64,000 bases of DNA from Poecilobothrus nobilitatus (lineage: Eukaryota; Arthropoda; Insecta; Diptera; Dolichopodidae), in contig OX352772.1 in the NCBI GenBank assembly GCA_947095535.1, forward strand, positions 319,000,018 to 319,064,017, given 5' to 3'. Below the pieces are notes generated by a model. It searched no databases and was not told where the DNA came from. It saw only the letters and a list, made by a program, of their open reading frames with translations. Below are positions 1-12,600 of the stretch, piece after piece. Numbering within the stretch: the stretch's first letter is position 1; each line of letters opens with the position of its first letter. A program made the position numbers and the translations under genes.

Positions 1-734
1 AAAAAATATCCTAAAATTTTGTATGGATATTTTATATATTGGTTGTTGGTTATATGCGCGTAAAGAAATTATATACAATATATAATTTATAATATGGTAA
101 TATATGTACAAATGTATATGTATATAGATTTGTTATTGAGGAAGTAATTTGGAGATCCATTTATGGCACTCGAACATCACTTAAACAGAAAAAAAAAGCT
201 AATTAAATTTTTATTTCAGTTCATGAAAATATTAAGTCATTATGGAAATTTTTTGTTTTTTTGTTTTTTTTTTTTTTGTTGTTGAAAATTATGACTTAAA
301 ATGTTAAAATTATGACGAACTTTATTAAAGTAAAAAAAAAAAAAAATTCTGTTAATGTTAAATTTTTATGTGAATAAATGAAATTTTTTTAATTTAAAAA
401 TTGAAAAATTTTTAAAATAATATGTTAAAATTTTTTTTACTTTAATTTGAAAAGAAAATTTTTAAAATAAAGTCAGTACTGATTCTATAGTATTAATTAT
501 AATTAGGTGAATGTGTTTAAATAATCAAAATATAAAATTCGAACAACAATATTTTGTGTTTTTGAGTTAATATTCGATTTTAGAAAGAATCAGTTCCAAA
601 TTATCATATTTACAATAGTTATATGTATACACTTAATATATATTTTCAAAGATTCTAAGCTCGAAAAGATCTTTCATATACTTAAGAATGCAATGATTGA
701 ATTTTTCATTTATTTATTTATTTTATTTAGATAT

Positions 735-1290
735 ATGTGAAGCATTTGACACCAGCACAAATTTATGATTAATACTGCAAGTTCTTAATCTCTGCAATAA
801 GTTACTTACGGTCGCACTACCATTTGACATCAGCACTTGGCACTTGCACTTTTCGAAAATACTTGATTATCGCACTATTTCTCTCACTTATTTTTCATAT
901 TTTTTTTTTTTTTAATTTATGACAGTTTATTCATTTTTCGGAATAAAATCAGTATTACCATACATTACATGTTTTCATTGCATTCTCAGTTTTATTTAAC
1001 AATATTTATAAATTATGGCAATAAGAAGTAAATTTTATACGAAGTTATGTTGCTTTTGTTTTTTTCTATGTATATTACATTGTAATTTTATGAAGTCGTA
1101 CTTACTTGAATATCAAAAATTAAATGAAAAATTTAGTGCAAAGTGCCACCATCTTGTATAGTTTTTATAACATTAAATTTTTGACAGATAATTTTTGTGC
1201 AAAACGTTTGATACCGGAAATACTTGATACTATTCGGTTTTCGGTGCGATAATCAATTATTCTAGTACAAAGTACGATAGATTCGGAAAT
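735..1290. repeat. Short degenerate element with inverted arms
   Basis: The 12-mer TGATTATCGCAC at 864-875 recurs inverted as GTGCGATAATCA at 1244-1255. Related words such as 'catttgacatcagcacttgg', 'cacttgcact', 'gtgcaaagtgcc' and 'gaaatacttgat' recur between and around them. It resembles a decayed MITE or foldback element. The boundaries are approximate and no target duplication could be fixed. Confidence 0.4.
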
Positions 1291-2774
1291 ACCCTTAATA
1301 GAAAGAAGGTTTAATTTTTCAAATTTTTATAGATTAATTTGTTTATTATAAAAAAAAAAAAATAGTTGCAAATCTAAAACTTATTATAATATATATTTAA
1401 AAAAAATAAATAAAATTCAATTTAAGTGCATAATATTTTTGTTCCATCTGTACACCTCCTTTTTTATTTGTTATTTAAAAGTGTAGTTTTTCTTTTATAA
1501 CTTATAATTTTTTTGTTTACAAAAAAAAAATTTTGTTTTTCAATTACTATTTCAAAACAACTATTACTTCTTCTTTACTTCTTTGCTTACTTTTTGTTTT
1601 ATTTTTCTGTAGTTCAACTATACTAAATTTACTATTAGTCCCCTTATTTTATTATTATAGGGTTTCTTATTTTTATTTGACTTATTTTCAACAATAATTT
1701 GTCAACCGCAAAACCTACTTATTATGGTCTGATGAATTTGAACTTTAAAAAGTTTTTTTTTTTTTTTTTTGAAGTTTTCATGCTGCTTAACATTAAAAAT
1801 GTTTAACTAAGAAATAAAACGTAGGAAAAAAAAAACTATTTTTAGATTTGTTTTTTTTATTTTCTTGTTCCATAATATAAAAAAACCATTTTTAGAGTAT
1901 GCGTTAGATTGTACAAGTTTCTTGGTGGGAATAACTGTCAAAAAGAATTTGAAGCTTTAAATCAAACTGGGTTATATAGTTAGTTTTTTTTCATTTGATG
2001 CATTTTGTAGATATAGGCATTAGGTATAGGTAGGTAAGTAGAAAGAAGTTGCAGAAGCTGACTTAGGTCAGTTTAATCCCAATACCTTGAATCAGTTTTC
2101 CTCCGAATGCATTTTGTCATTCTAATTTCCACTAATTTAATTTTAAATAATTAAGTACTCACTCATTACTGAGACAGAATTTTGAAATGTAAAGGTTATT
2201 TTTATGTGCGTTTAGTGTGATTCGAGATGACATTTAATTTAGTAATATTTAATGAAATATAAAATATATGCGTCTGGGCTCTGTTTTAAAATATTTTATT
2301 TGAATATTAAAAAAGAAAAATGTTTAGTTTAATGTTGGAATTATTGTGTTGGAATTATAATAAAATTAATGTACGAGTAAATAAAATAAATGAAGAAAAT
2401 AAATAAATAGGTATCTAAGTCCTTTTATATTGAGTACAAAAAAATATTTTTCTTTTCAACAATTCCAAAGTATCAAGTATATATTTTCAATAACAAAGCA
2501 TTTAAATTATAGATGGGAACCCCAAACCCTCGCTTAACAAATTATTGAAATTCTGAGGTTTTTTTTAACCTTGAAAGAGATGAGAATTACCAACTCTAAC
2601 ATCTGTTCTCTTTACGTTTTTACATATATGCTAAGTTTTGACGTTCAAAAATTAAAAAAAATTGCAAGATTTCCTAAACCGAGCGCCCCTTATAAATTAA
2701 GATATACTTTTAATAAAACTTTTGGAAAAGAAAACAAATCTGCTTGCCCACAAGTTTTATAAAATAACTTATAC

Positions 2775-2885
2775 CACAGTTGAATTATCATCACTCTAAA
2801 TTGCCATCACAAAAAATTGTAATCGCAGTGAATTGTCATCATATACCATGATGTTTAAAATTGTCATCAAAGTAAATTGTTTCTG
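2775..2885. repeat. Degenerate tandem of an AATTGTCATCA motif
   Basis: The words gaattatcatcac, aaattgccatcac, gaattgtcatcat and aaattgtcatcaa recur over about 110 bp with irregular spacing of roughly 20-40 bp. It is similar in style to the AATTCCACTAG block at 3217. Confidence 0.45.
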
Positions 2886-3216
2886 AAGTGAACACAGTAC
2901 CAATTTATTTATTATATTTCAGTATTTTTGTAGTCAGTTCTTTTTAACTTAAAAATTCATAATCATTTTTATAAATTATTTTCTTTTTCACTTTGAAAGA
3001 AAGTTAGATATTGTCATTTTTATGTACACAGTAAATAAACTTTAATAATGTTAAGAATGAATATTGCAAGGTATAAAAAAGTAGTTCTCAAATTCATCTT
3101 TAAAAAAAAGGATTAATAATAAGATCAACCTTTTGCATTGAAATAATAGTTCAATTATAGGAGATGTTGGTTTATGGAGTTCTTATTAAAACCGTTCAAT
3201 GTGAGATGAATGTAGG

Positions 3217-3850
3217 TCCATTCCACTAGAACAATTTCACTAATCGTAATTCCACAGGGTATAATTCGGCTAGTCACAATTCCACTAGTCTAAATGTACG
3301 ATGTTCAACTCTAAATGCACTTGACAAATAAATTATAAAATATTTAAAAACAGAAACTACTTAAATATAGCGTTGAACTAATATTAGATATTACATGCGT
3401 TGTTATCGTAAATTTTGCATATTTTCTTCTGATTCCACCTCTGCAGCATTGACGGCGTGATTGTTTAATTTTTTTAAAAAATGATCCATTTTTCGTATGA
3501 ATACGTGCACCTCGCAGTAACTAATGTATCTCCAATATTTTATCCCATTTATATACCTGTTTTTTTTTTTTTTTAAATATGTTCGGATTCAAATATTGAT
3601 CCTTTTCCTTTTTCAGTTTTAATATTTCTATACATAGATAATTAATATTTATTTACAGAGTATAAAGAAAATATTTAACAGTGATCAAAATATTTAATTT
3701 AAAATTTAGTAACTATTCAGAATTAATTATTTCAAAGTGAGATATTAACTTAGTGAATGCTCAAGTGGAATTGCTCCGTTGTAAAATTATACTTAAAGAA
3801 ATTGTTCTAGTGGCATTATGATAAGAAAAATTGTTCTCGTCACTAGTGCA
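3217..3850. repeat. AATTCCACTAG-type repeat with perfect 15-bp inverted arms
   Basis: The left part (3217-3294) repeats a roughly 15-18 bp word around 'ttccactag' and 'aattcc'. CCACTAGAACAATTT at 3223-3237 recurs exactly inverted at 3799-3813, and the right flank repeats related words (ttgttctagtgg, ttgttctcgtcactag). This is probably a non-autonomous inverted-repeat element. Its exact ends were not determined. Confidence 0.5.
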
Positions 3851-4684
3851 TAAATATAATAAGAAAAAAAAATATGCTTGAAAAATTTTTTCTTTAAAAA
3901 TTTTGTTAAGTAAAGTCACATATTAGATATTAAATTTAAAATTAAAATTTTCCCTTTATCATTTATTAATTATAAAAAAAAATTTTATGTCAAACATCTG
4001 TACATTACCATACATTATAACACCACACACCTTTTTGCTAAGATCAGAAAGAATTTAATTAATTAATATTTTAAAATAAATTGATTTCATATAAATTATG
4101 TAAAATAAATAAAGAAAAAAAAAAAATATTATTATTATACAAAATATTATTATTGTACAATACAAAATATTATTATTGTATTGTCGATCATTTTTGAGGA
4201 CTAAACTATTTAAAATCAAAAATTTACAAAAATCAAATTTTCCTTTTACTAGCTAATACGCGGGGTTCCTTATATTATTTTTCTTTATAATTTCTCTCTA
4301 TTTGATTTTGTATTATCTATTAAAAATTTGTAGTTTTTTATATTATTAAGCATTCTTTGAGAAATTTCTAAGAATGTGGAAGTTCAAATAATTTCCGTTC
4401 AAATTATTTTAATTATTTTGCACAGAATATTTGCATATAAAATAGCTTAATTCTATTAATATTTCCAAAATATCAAACGGACCAGTTATGAAACGGACTT
4501 TTGTTGAATATGTCAAGTAGCTTTAACTTTTCTAAAAGAAAAAAATGATATAAAGAACAATGTGTAACGTATAGCGAATGTTTTATCTTCTTAAAATTAC
4601 GATATACAGTATTCATGATCTGATCATGTGCAAAAATCTATATTTTTTTAAACAATAATTATAAAAATAATTATAATCATAGTA

Positions 4685-4956
4685 ATAATAATAATAGCTA
4701 CTACAGTGGAGCTATCTTTGGTTATATCATGCACGTAAAGTGTTATTTACTGCTGTACGTTGTAATCAACTGATGGCGCTGACTCTGTAGTAAAATAATA
4801 ATAATATTAATAAGAATACTAATACCAATAATAGTAGCCGCTACAGTGACAGTGGGGGTTGCCTTCAATAATTACCTCATGTAGTACTATATACTACTAC
4901 TACATGTTGTAACTGTTGTGACGGCTTTAGTCACTGTTAGCAAAATAGTAATAATA
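4685..4956 (+). repeat. Two direct copies of a ~120-bp unit flanked by AAT triplets
   Basis: Copy one runs about 4685-4803 and copy two about 4827-4956. Both run from 'aataatag..gctacagtg' through a '..cgttgtaa' / 'catgttgtaac' region to 'gtagtaaaataataataat' or 'gcaaaatagtaataataat'. The second copy contains a local hairpin formed by catgtagta and tactacatg. The block is markedly richer in G+C than its surroundings. Confidence 0.5.
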
Positions 4957-4974
4957 ATAGGCGGATTCATTGTT

Positions 4975-5185
4975 TCCTTACAGTCCCATTCCCAATTCAA
5001 TGTCTCCGTATCGATTTCCTATCCTTTCCTATCCCTACTCCCTAGCCAATATACTGCGTTCGCAGGTAAGGGTTTCATCCCATTATATTGGCTAAACGGG
5101 GAGGTGGGTTTAGTCAGTAAGAACCTGACACTAAAAGGGGGAAATTCTTGGTGTCTTTGGAAGATTCCCACCTCCCTTAGGAAAA
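4975..5185 (+). mobile_element. GC-rich retroposon-like fragment with hairpin
   Basis: The stretch includes 'ggtgggtttagtcagtaaga', then 'acctgacactaaaaggggg'. A hairpin pairs ggggaggtggg (5098-5108) with cccacctccc (5167-5176), and a poly-A run follows. From memory, similar 'gtgggtttagtc..gtaagaa.ctgacact' sequence is common in SINE-like repeats of other insect genomes, but I could not search this. Frames open on both strands here are probably chance. Confidence 0.4.
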
Positions 5186-6480
5186 AAAAAAGAAAAAAAG
5201 CGTTAAGCAAACAATAATTTCAAATGAAACAATGATTTTTCATACTAATACTAAAATAATACGTTTCTATATACTAATATAATATTCGCTGTTTTTCCAT
5301 GTACGCGGACGTGTCAAGTAAGTGAGTGCATTAACCATATGTCATATAAAAAAAAAGATAATCTTATAAGTTTAAGTAAACTTTATTTATATTTGGGAAA
5401 TTCGGTTGTTAGTTAAATTTTAAAGTTGAAATTTAGTTATCCTTTTTATAAGAACCCATTCTAATATGAGTTCTTAAACCGTGTCCTTAAAACAAAAAAA
5501 AATAAAAATTTCAAAAAAACTTTCTTAAATTTTCTTTTTTTGATAGAGAAAATAATTGAAAATAACAAAATTTATTAATTTAAACATCTTTACCGTAATT
5601 AAAATGGTTTTTATTCATTTATTATTTTTTTTTTTTTTAATTATGGCGACATTAATGAGTTAAAATTTATTTTCTGTAATAATATTATTTTTATTTATAA
5701 GTTTTTTTTAACTTTATTTAATATAATTTAAAAAAAAAATAATTTCATAATTTATTCAACACAAACATTTTTTTTATTTTATAATAAAATGATTTTTTTA
5801 AGAGTGTCATCTACAAAATTATTACTGCATTTTTATTTTTTCACCATCAACTAAAAAAATTTTCTAAAACTTTAACGAAAATACAAAATTTTCTTTTATT
5901 GTCTTGTTACTTAACAAAATTTTTCAAAATTGCTCATTGAATAAATTTTTGTTAGAATTTCCATGAAAAATACCACAAAAAACAAAAAAAAAAAAAAAAA
6001 AATCACACAGTTCAAGTACAACTAAAATAAATAAGAAAATAATTGGCTACTTTAAAACGCTTAATAGATTTTTTAAGCTTATTCTAAATTAACTATCATC
6101 TTCTTTATGAAACACTCATTTGAAAAGGATGAACTGTCAAGAACTTTAAATATGCAATTTGTAATAAACTTGATAAGTGTATAAAAGGATTTTGTATCCT
6201 TCAGAAAGTATAAAAAGATGACGAAATTTTTTTTTTTAAAAAGAAAATACACTGTAGTTTCTTTTCTTTTTTTTTTTTTGACTGGAATAACGGTTGTATT
6301 TATAAAGAATATTTTTAAATTTTTAAATTTTTTTGTATTTTAAAAAAACAAAAAAAAAAAAATAGTAATTTTGCAGTAAAGTTTAATTTAAAAACATTAA
6401 TTGATATCAGGACATAATTAAAAATGAAATAAAATTCTTAATAATTCGAGTATATATAGAAATAATAAAGTAAAACTTAC

Positions 6481-6625
6481 AGTGTACAACCAATCTCCAT
6501 TTATCTTCAATGTCACTACTCTGTATAAATTGATTTTCTGCTCGGCAAGTCAAATATTTTCCATCATCTTCTTTAGTTGGTGTAAATGTTAAAATACTTA
6601 AAGATTGATTGTCTGGTTCTGAAAA
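6481..6625 (-). CDS. Side-family exon 6 in window: second half of Ig domain 3 (last exon before the left edge)
   Basis: This exon is 145 nt, with donor gtaagt. It encodes [20 protein letters not shown], then [20 protein letters not shown], then DKWRLVVH. The [12 protein letters not shown] motif gives the second Cys of Ig domain 3, and N-Q-S is a possible glycosylation site. Two AG dinucleotides lie at the acceptor. Only the upstream one (ttatag, exon starting TTTTCAG) keeps the frame; the one 7 nt downstream would give a stop after six codons. The exon leaves in phase 1, so coding must resume in an exon left of position 1. Confidence 0.94.
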
Positions 6626-9600
6626 CTATAAGATAAAAAAACAAAAAAAATGAAATGAAAAATATTACGATTTCAACTTAAAAAAAAATTTTTTTTTTTT
6701 TTTTGGGTTTTATAAAATGTAAAAACATTTTGTTTATCGGCTTTTTTTTTTCTTTTGTATTCAATGTCCATGTTTTTAAAGAATTTTTTTTTTTTTTAAA
6801 TTTGTTTGATGTGAAAAAACAAAAAATAAAAGAAAAATTTGCGGGAAAAAACTTACATTTTTTGCCAGTCTTTTAATTTGTTTATTTCCTTTCCACCAAG
6901 TGATCATTGCAGCTGGTTTTGAGCCAGAACTTTTACATTCAATGTCGTAAGTTCTTTCAGCCGAAACGAATTTTTCTTTTGTTAAAATATGTACAGCGAT
7001 TGGTTTAACTGTAAAAGAAGAAAAAATATATGAAAATATTGAAAATTTATAATTTATAAAAATGAAAAATTAAAAAAATAACGAAATAAATATTTGAACT
7101 TTATTAAAAGAAAATTTTTATGTTAATAGAAAATTCGGATTTAACCCTATTTATTTTCGAAGAAAATATAAGATAAACGAATAGCCTCACGATAACATGA
7201 ACAAGAATAATGTGGTTGGTCAGTTATAAAAGGTTTTCATAAAATGTGGAAGATAAATTTTTTGAAAAATTTTGTTGAACATCTGTTTAGATTTAGCAAT
7301 ATTATATTTTTTCGATAAGATAAGGTAATGGCACTTTTATGATATTCTTCAATAAATTTTCTTTTTTCGTAAAGCAATGATGAATTACAGCGTTTTAAAA
7401 ATTGAGAACAAAAATTAAATATTTGTTTAAAAATTTAAATATTTAAAAAAATAATTATTTGATTTTTATTTATTTTATTAAACTGCACTAAAATAATTTA
7501 TAACCTTTTAACCACAAAACTTTTTAAAAACTAATAAAATAAATAAAGAAATAAACGTCAAATGAGTTATCGCTGCTCGATTAAGCATAGTTAAGCATAG
7601 TTAAAATTTTAGCTCTTGACAATAAAAAGGTTCAGTAAAAAATGGCTTAAAACGATTTAAGAAATTTAAAAAATTTACTCGACTGAACGCACCCAATATT
7701 TTTTTTAATTGATACTGTTTTGAAATGAAAACTAGATTGATCTTCTTGTGTTTTTTCAAATAATAGATTTATTTATTTAAAAATTAAAGTTGTAATGTTT
7801 TTGTTATAAATGGCTATTTTTGTGGCTCACATTATTGAACGTGTTTTGTTAACGTTATAAGGAGGTCAATGCAAAAAAGACGGTTATGTTCACATTATTG
7901 TATGTTCACGTTATTGCGAGATTAACTTCAAATATAATTTAAATAAGGTAGAATTAAATAAAGGTGCACATTTTTCAAAAGACAATACAAACAGTTTAGA
8001 ATAATAGAGATAGAACAATAAAGTTTGTATAATTTTCTTAGAATTTTAAATGTAAGAAAAAAATTGTAAAAACAAAGGGACCGTTTTTTCAATTTCAAGG
8101 AAACCCTATATAATTAAGAAAAGTTGGAGTGATTTTTAAGCCTTCATCAGACCGGCGCGTTTTATTTGCGCCAGCTGTGCGTTTTTTTTTCGCAAAATAT
8201 TATTACATGGCGGCTTATGAATATGCCCATACCAACGATATTTCCCAGCGTTTTTACAGCGTCTTTTTTTTGGGGCAAATGTACATACTAATTTTTTCCG
8301 CAAAAAAAAAACGCGGCTGACAGCGTTTTTCATGCGGTTCCCGCAAATAAATGTCAAACAGTTTTATTTTTAAAAATAACCAAAAATAAGCAAAGTGGAA
8401 AAATTAATCGAGTTAGTGAAAAAATATCCCATATTATAAGATCTATCAAAGAAAGATTACAAAAAATAATCTTTAAATAAGAAAAAACAAGAAAAAAAGA
8501 TGAAATATGTATGGTTTTTAAAATTTTTCTAAATAAAATATTTTTAATTTTTATTATAAATCGAACATTTTTTTAAAATTATTACTTTTTTTAGTTAAGC
8601 AAAAACACAGGGCACTCGACCGACCTAAACAAATTTTTTTTTTAATTTATTGACAATACAATAATTTATTTTTTATTTTCTGTTTGACGTCTATGCGAAT
8701 TTTTAAATTTTCAGTGTGGGCACATATACCGATTCCGCGCGATTTTAGCAAGAATTTTTTTCTACGCTGTTGCCGCAGAAAAAAACGCGCCGGCCTAAGG
8801 AAGGCTTTATACTTTTAAACAGAGGGTGGTACAAAAAATTTTGCTGAGCCAAATTATTATACTAATTCATAAAACTTCAAGGTTATATCTAAAAGTATTA
8901 TGGAATTATTAATATGAATGAAGCAAAATATTCCAAAATTTTATTTTCACATAATTTAAATATGTATAAATTTAAAAAAACTTGTAGAATTTTGATATTG
9001 ATGTATAAACATAAAAAAAAATCACATCGATTGATGTTTTTAGATTGAAAAATGTAGAACCTGAGATATACACAGATATTTAGGAATAATGACGTTTAAA
9101 ATAGAACTTGTCCAAATTTTGGATTGCTGCAGCTCTATAATTAGTGGGGTTACATATAAAAATTGTTGTACAACATTCATTTTTTTAATGAACTTAATTC
9201 TAGTTAAAATTTCATTCTTTTATCGTAAACAGTGTAGAAGTTTTGTAAATTGTAAACAGATGGATGGACAGACGGACATACAGATAGAGTAAAATTAATA
9301 AGCAAATTTTTCAAAAAAAAATTTGAAAAATCTGCTACAAATGGTCAAATGTAGCCCTTATTATATAGGGATAATTAAGTTTTTTGATTTTAATTATTTA
9401 TATCTTGTTAAACATCAAAAGATAACTTTTTATTAAATTTATAGGTTTATAGGTTAATTTAATTTAGAAATATATAAATTTTTCGTCTTGATGAAGTATG
9501 ACGAAGTGAAAATCATAATTATTTTCAATATCCCACTAAATGAATTTTAAAATTTCTATAATTTATGAAGTACATATTTCAAATATAATATACTCTTCCT

Positions 9601-12600
9601 CAAATGTTAGAAAAAAAAAAGAAATAATATTTCTTTAAATTAATTTAAATTGATAAATTTGTCATGATATATCTTGAATTTCCATGTTTTTTTTCTTTTT
9701 TTTTTTTTATAATAATGAACAAAAATATTATAAATTGCTAAAAAAAAAAACAAACTTACATACACTTTAATAAAAATAAAATAAAAATTTTCAAAAAATT
9801 ACTTACGATTTACATCCAAAATCACAACTTTACTATTCGGTGGTGTTAAATTTGTATTACTGGCCATGCATACTAAACGTGAATCTAAATGCTGACGTCC
9901 AATATTTGGAAATGATAAATGATTCATTGTGATACCATCTGTTTTTTGTTCAAATGATTCATCTATAACTGTATTATCTAAATACCAGGTAACGTTTGGA
10001 CGTGGTCGACCTAAAAAATACGATATTAAATTAAATAAAAAACAAACAAACAAACAAACAAACAAATAAATAAATTAGCACAATTTTAATAGGTATATGT
10101 GTATGTATATATTTTTTATATTATGTAGATATCTATCCATCATAGACCACATAATTTAGATTATGCATATAAATTAATTCTAATTAAAATGACAAAATAC
10201 ATAATTTTTATAATATTTTGGAAAGATGAATTCCTATGGTTTTGATACCATAATAAATGCATAATAATGGAAAATGAATCTTTAGATATTTCCACATTTA
10301 ATAGAATCTTAAAAATATTTTTTTTAATATTTTTTTTTTTCTGCATTCAGTTAAAACAAAATCGGTATAACAAAATTCTGTTTTACAATCAATTTAATTA
10401 ACGGTTTATGTTATCTTAAAGATTCGAAACTGTCTGATCTTATAATTTAGATTATAAAATGTTGCGTTCAAATTTAATTATATGCATTTTTTTTTTCTTT
10501 TGTTTTAATTTAAATTAGTTGACATAATCTAAAATTTAAATGTAAATTTAAAGCTTAAAGTGTAAAGTAACATCTTATACTAATATATAAGTTTGTACTA
10601 GGGGTTGATGGAAAATTCCTTTTGCTAATTTATTGTTTTAAATTTTTTTTTTCTCTTGAAATCAGAAATCCTGATTACCTTTTTCAGATTGCTAGGTAAC
10701 GGATTAAGATATCTTATTCTTAAAACAAGGCAATGTTTTACTTTTCATGTATGAAGGCAAAATAGTATTTTTTTTGTACTGTACAGAATGAAATAATAAT
10801 TTGAATTGTTTCTTCTGTTGTGACCGTGAGTATTTATCATTCTCTTGAGGATAAAATTATGTTTTATCAAATTATTTACAATTTTAAATGCTGTTAAATA
10901 TAATTATTTTTTTGATAATATTTTCGATGTTTTTCTAAGTGCAATAAGTTTATAGGGTAAGTAGGCAGATGGAAGTGCAACAATTTCATAGAGTTTTTGT
11001 GTTTCACATTTAAGTTGATCATAATAAAATGATCAGGACTGGCCCATATAGAAAATTACATAAATTTAACTTGATTTGTTTTATATTTCCATACAAATTT
11101 TTCGTAATGTGCGTATCAGAAACAAATTACATGGTGTTTTTTTTTTTTTATTAAACATTCAAAATGATCAGGCCATTGCAATCTCTTATTAATAATTAAA
11201 GTAAAAAAGCAATAAAGTTTTCTACTGTTTCTAATATCATATCTTTAAATCTAATAGAAATACGGAAATACTTTTTATTACCCAGCAGCAATATTTTTTT
11301 TTTTTTGCTATTCAAGAGCAAACGGTGATTCGGCAACCACTGCTTTACTATTTCCAAGGTAACCCACCGTTTATTCTACTTTTGTTTACATTATTTTGTA
11401 TTGTTAATGTTAGATAGGTACTATATTTTAATATAATAGGGTGAAAATAATATTCATATTGTTTAAGAAATTGTTGTTAAATTTTTTAATGAAAGCACAA
11501 AATATACATCTTTACCCACATTGAAATTCAAATACCTATTCTTCTCTTAATTAAAAATAAAAACTGAACATTTTTTGATACTTTCATGCACTCTTAAATT
11601 ACTAAATTTAAAATAAATTAAATTGAATTTAGTCCCATGAATTTCAATATAATATTTTGTTGATATTATATAATTTGATTAATTTTCATGAAACCAACAA
11701 CAGTTTTTCCCCCATTTAATTGATGTTTATTATATATAGAAGAATTTAAACTGTATATGTATATAATCCGTAAATTTATGGGTTTTATATTGCTAGGTTT
11801 TAAATTTATTTATGATTTTTCTATGTTTATACAAATTGAGCGGTTTGAAATGATGAATTTTTCAAATTAAAATGAAAAATATTAATTATATTTTTATAAT
11901 ATGTATTTTTGGTTTTAAACATAATATATTTATTTGAATTTATTTGAAAAATAAAATCTTTTGTATTATATTCTAGAATCTAAATAGAATCCGTATTATA
12001 TTCTAGAATTTAGACTATGATAAAAAAAAAAAAAAGTTTTTAAATTCAATTTAAATTACATCCTTTAAGAAGGCGCGGTAGGAGTTTTTTTTTTTAGTCT
12101 CAATAAAAATAAATTTCGAAAATAAATTCAAATTTAAAAATTTTTAACAAAAACATAATAAAACAAGTAATGGAAAAAACCAAGGGTTTTCAAAAAAGCA
12201 CATTTCCAAAATTAAAAAAAAATATTATAATAATAAAATCAAATCACATTTTCATCAATTATAATTGATAAACCCTATATTATTAAGAAAAATTATTAAC
12301 ACAAATAAAAATATAATGTAGCTTTAACTTTTGTATATTACTTCCAAAAAATTTGGACAGGTGCCCAAGTTACAAGGATTTAAAAATAGACAATTTTTAG
12401 TTATTTCTTACAGCTCCTAAGCCGGAGCGACACAAAATTATTTCCTGAAATATCTCATACTGATTTCCAAAGATCTAACTCCTCTCAAAATTTCAAGTTT
12501 TTAAGTTAAACCGTTTAAAAGACAGAAGGAGTGCAAATTTTTGTAAAAATTGAGTTTCACATAACGGTATATTAAAATACCGCATGGTAAAGCCACATAT

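Larger units (their letters stand above)
1..6480 (-). other. Partial intron downstream of the last visible Side-family exon
   Basis: AT-rich intron, with its 3' end outside the window. I looked here for a fourth Ig domain (a Cys strand plus a Trp strand between splice sites) and saw none. It holds two short-period elements with inverted arms (about 735-1290 and 3217-3850), an AATTGTCATCA-type degenerate repeat at 2775-2885, and a more GC-rich repeat block at 4685-5185. The rest is A/T homopolymer and simple AT sequence. Confidence 0.75.
7009..9806 (-). other. Intron between Side-family exons 4 and 5 (2,798 bp)
   Basis: The donor gtaagt follows 9807 and the acceptor ttttacag ends at 7009. Most of the intron is repeat copy R1 (7961-9345), which is interrupted by a 668-bp DNA transposon (8139-8806). 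No exon-like open stretch remains outside those. Confidence 0.85.

Noticed and set aside
2036..2070. Local hairpin ctgacttaggtcag
   Set aside because: An isolated short palindrome. No terminator, RNA or repeat context supports a function.
4918..5217. 99-codon plus-strand frame and its minus-strand partner
   Set aside because: They cover a GC-rich retroposon-like hairpin segment and a local duplication. The open frame reflects lower A/T content, not a gene.
8129..8357. Open frames of 63 and 73 codons on both strands
   Set aside because: They lie within the left arm of the 668-bp inverted-repeat transposon and have no protein-like motifs.
9799..10065. 88-codon frame beginning with a hydrophobic 'leader' ([18 protein letters not shown])
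   Set aside because: The leader is the translated pyrimidine tract and (TTTG)n microsatellite before a splice acceptor. The real exon starts at 10010, where the phase matches the preceding exon.
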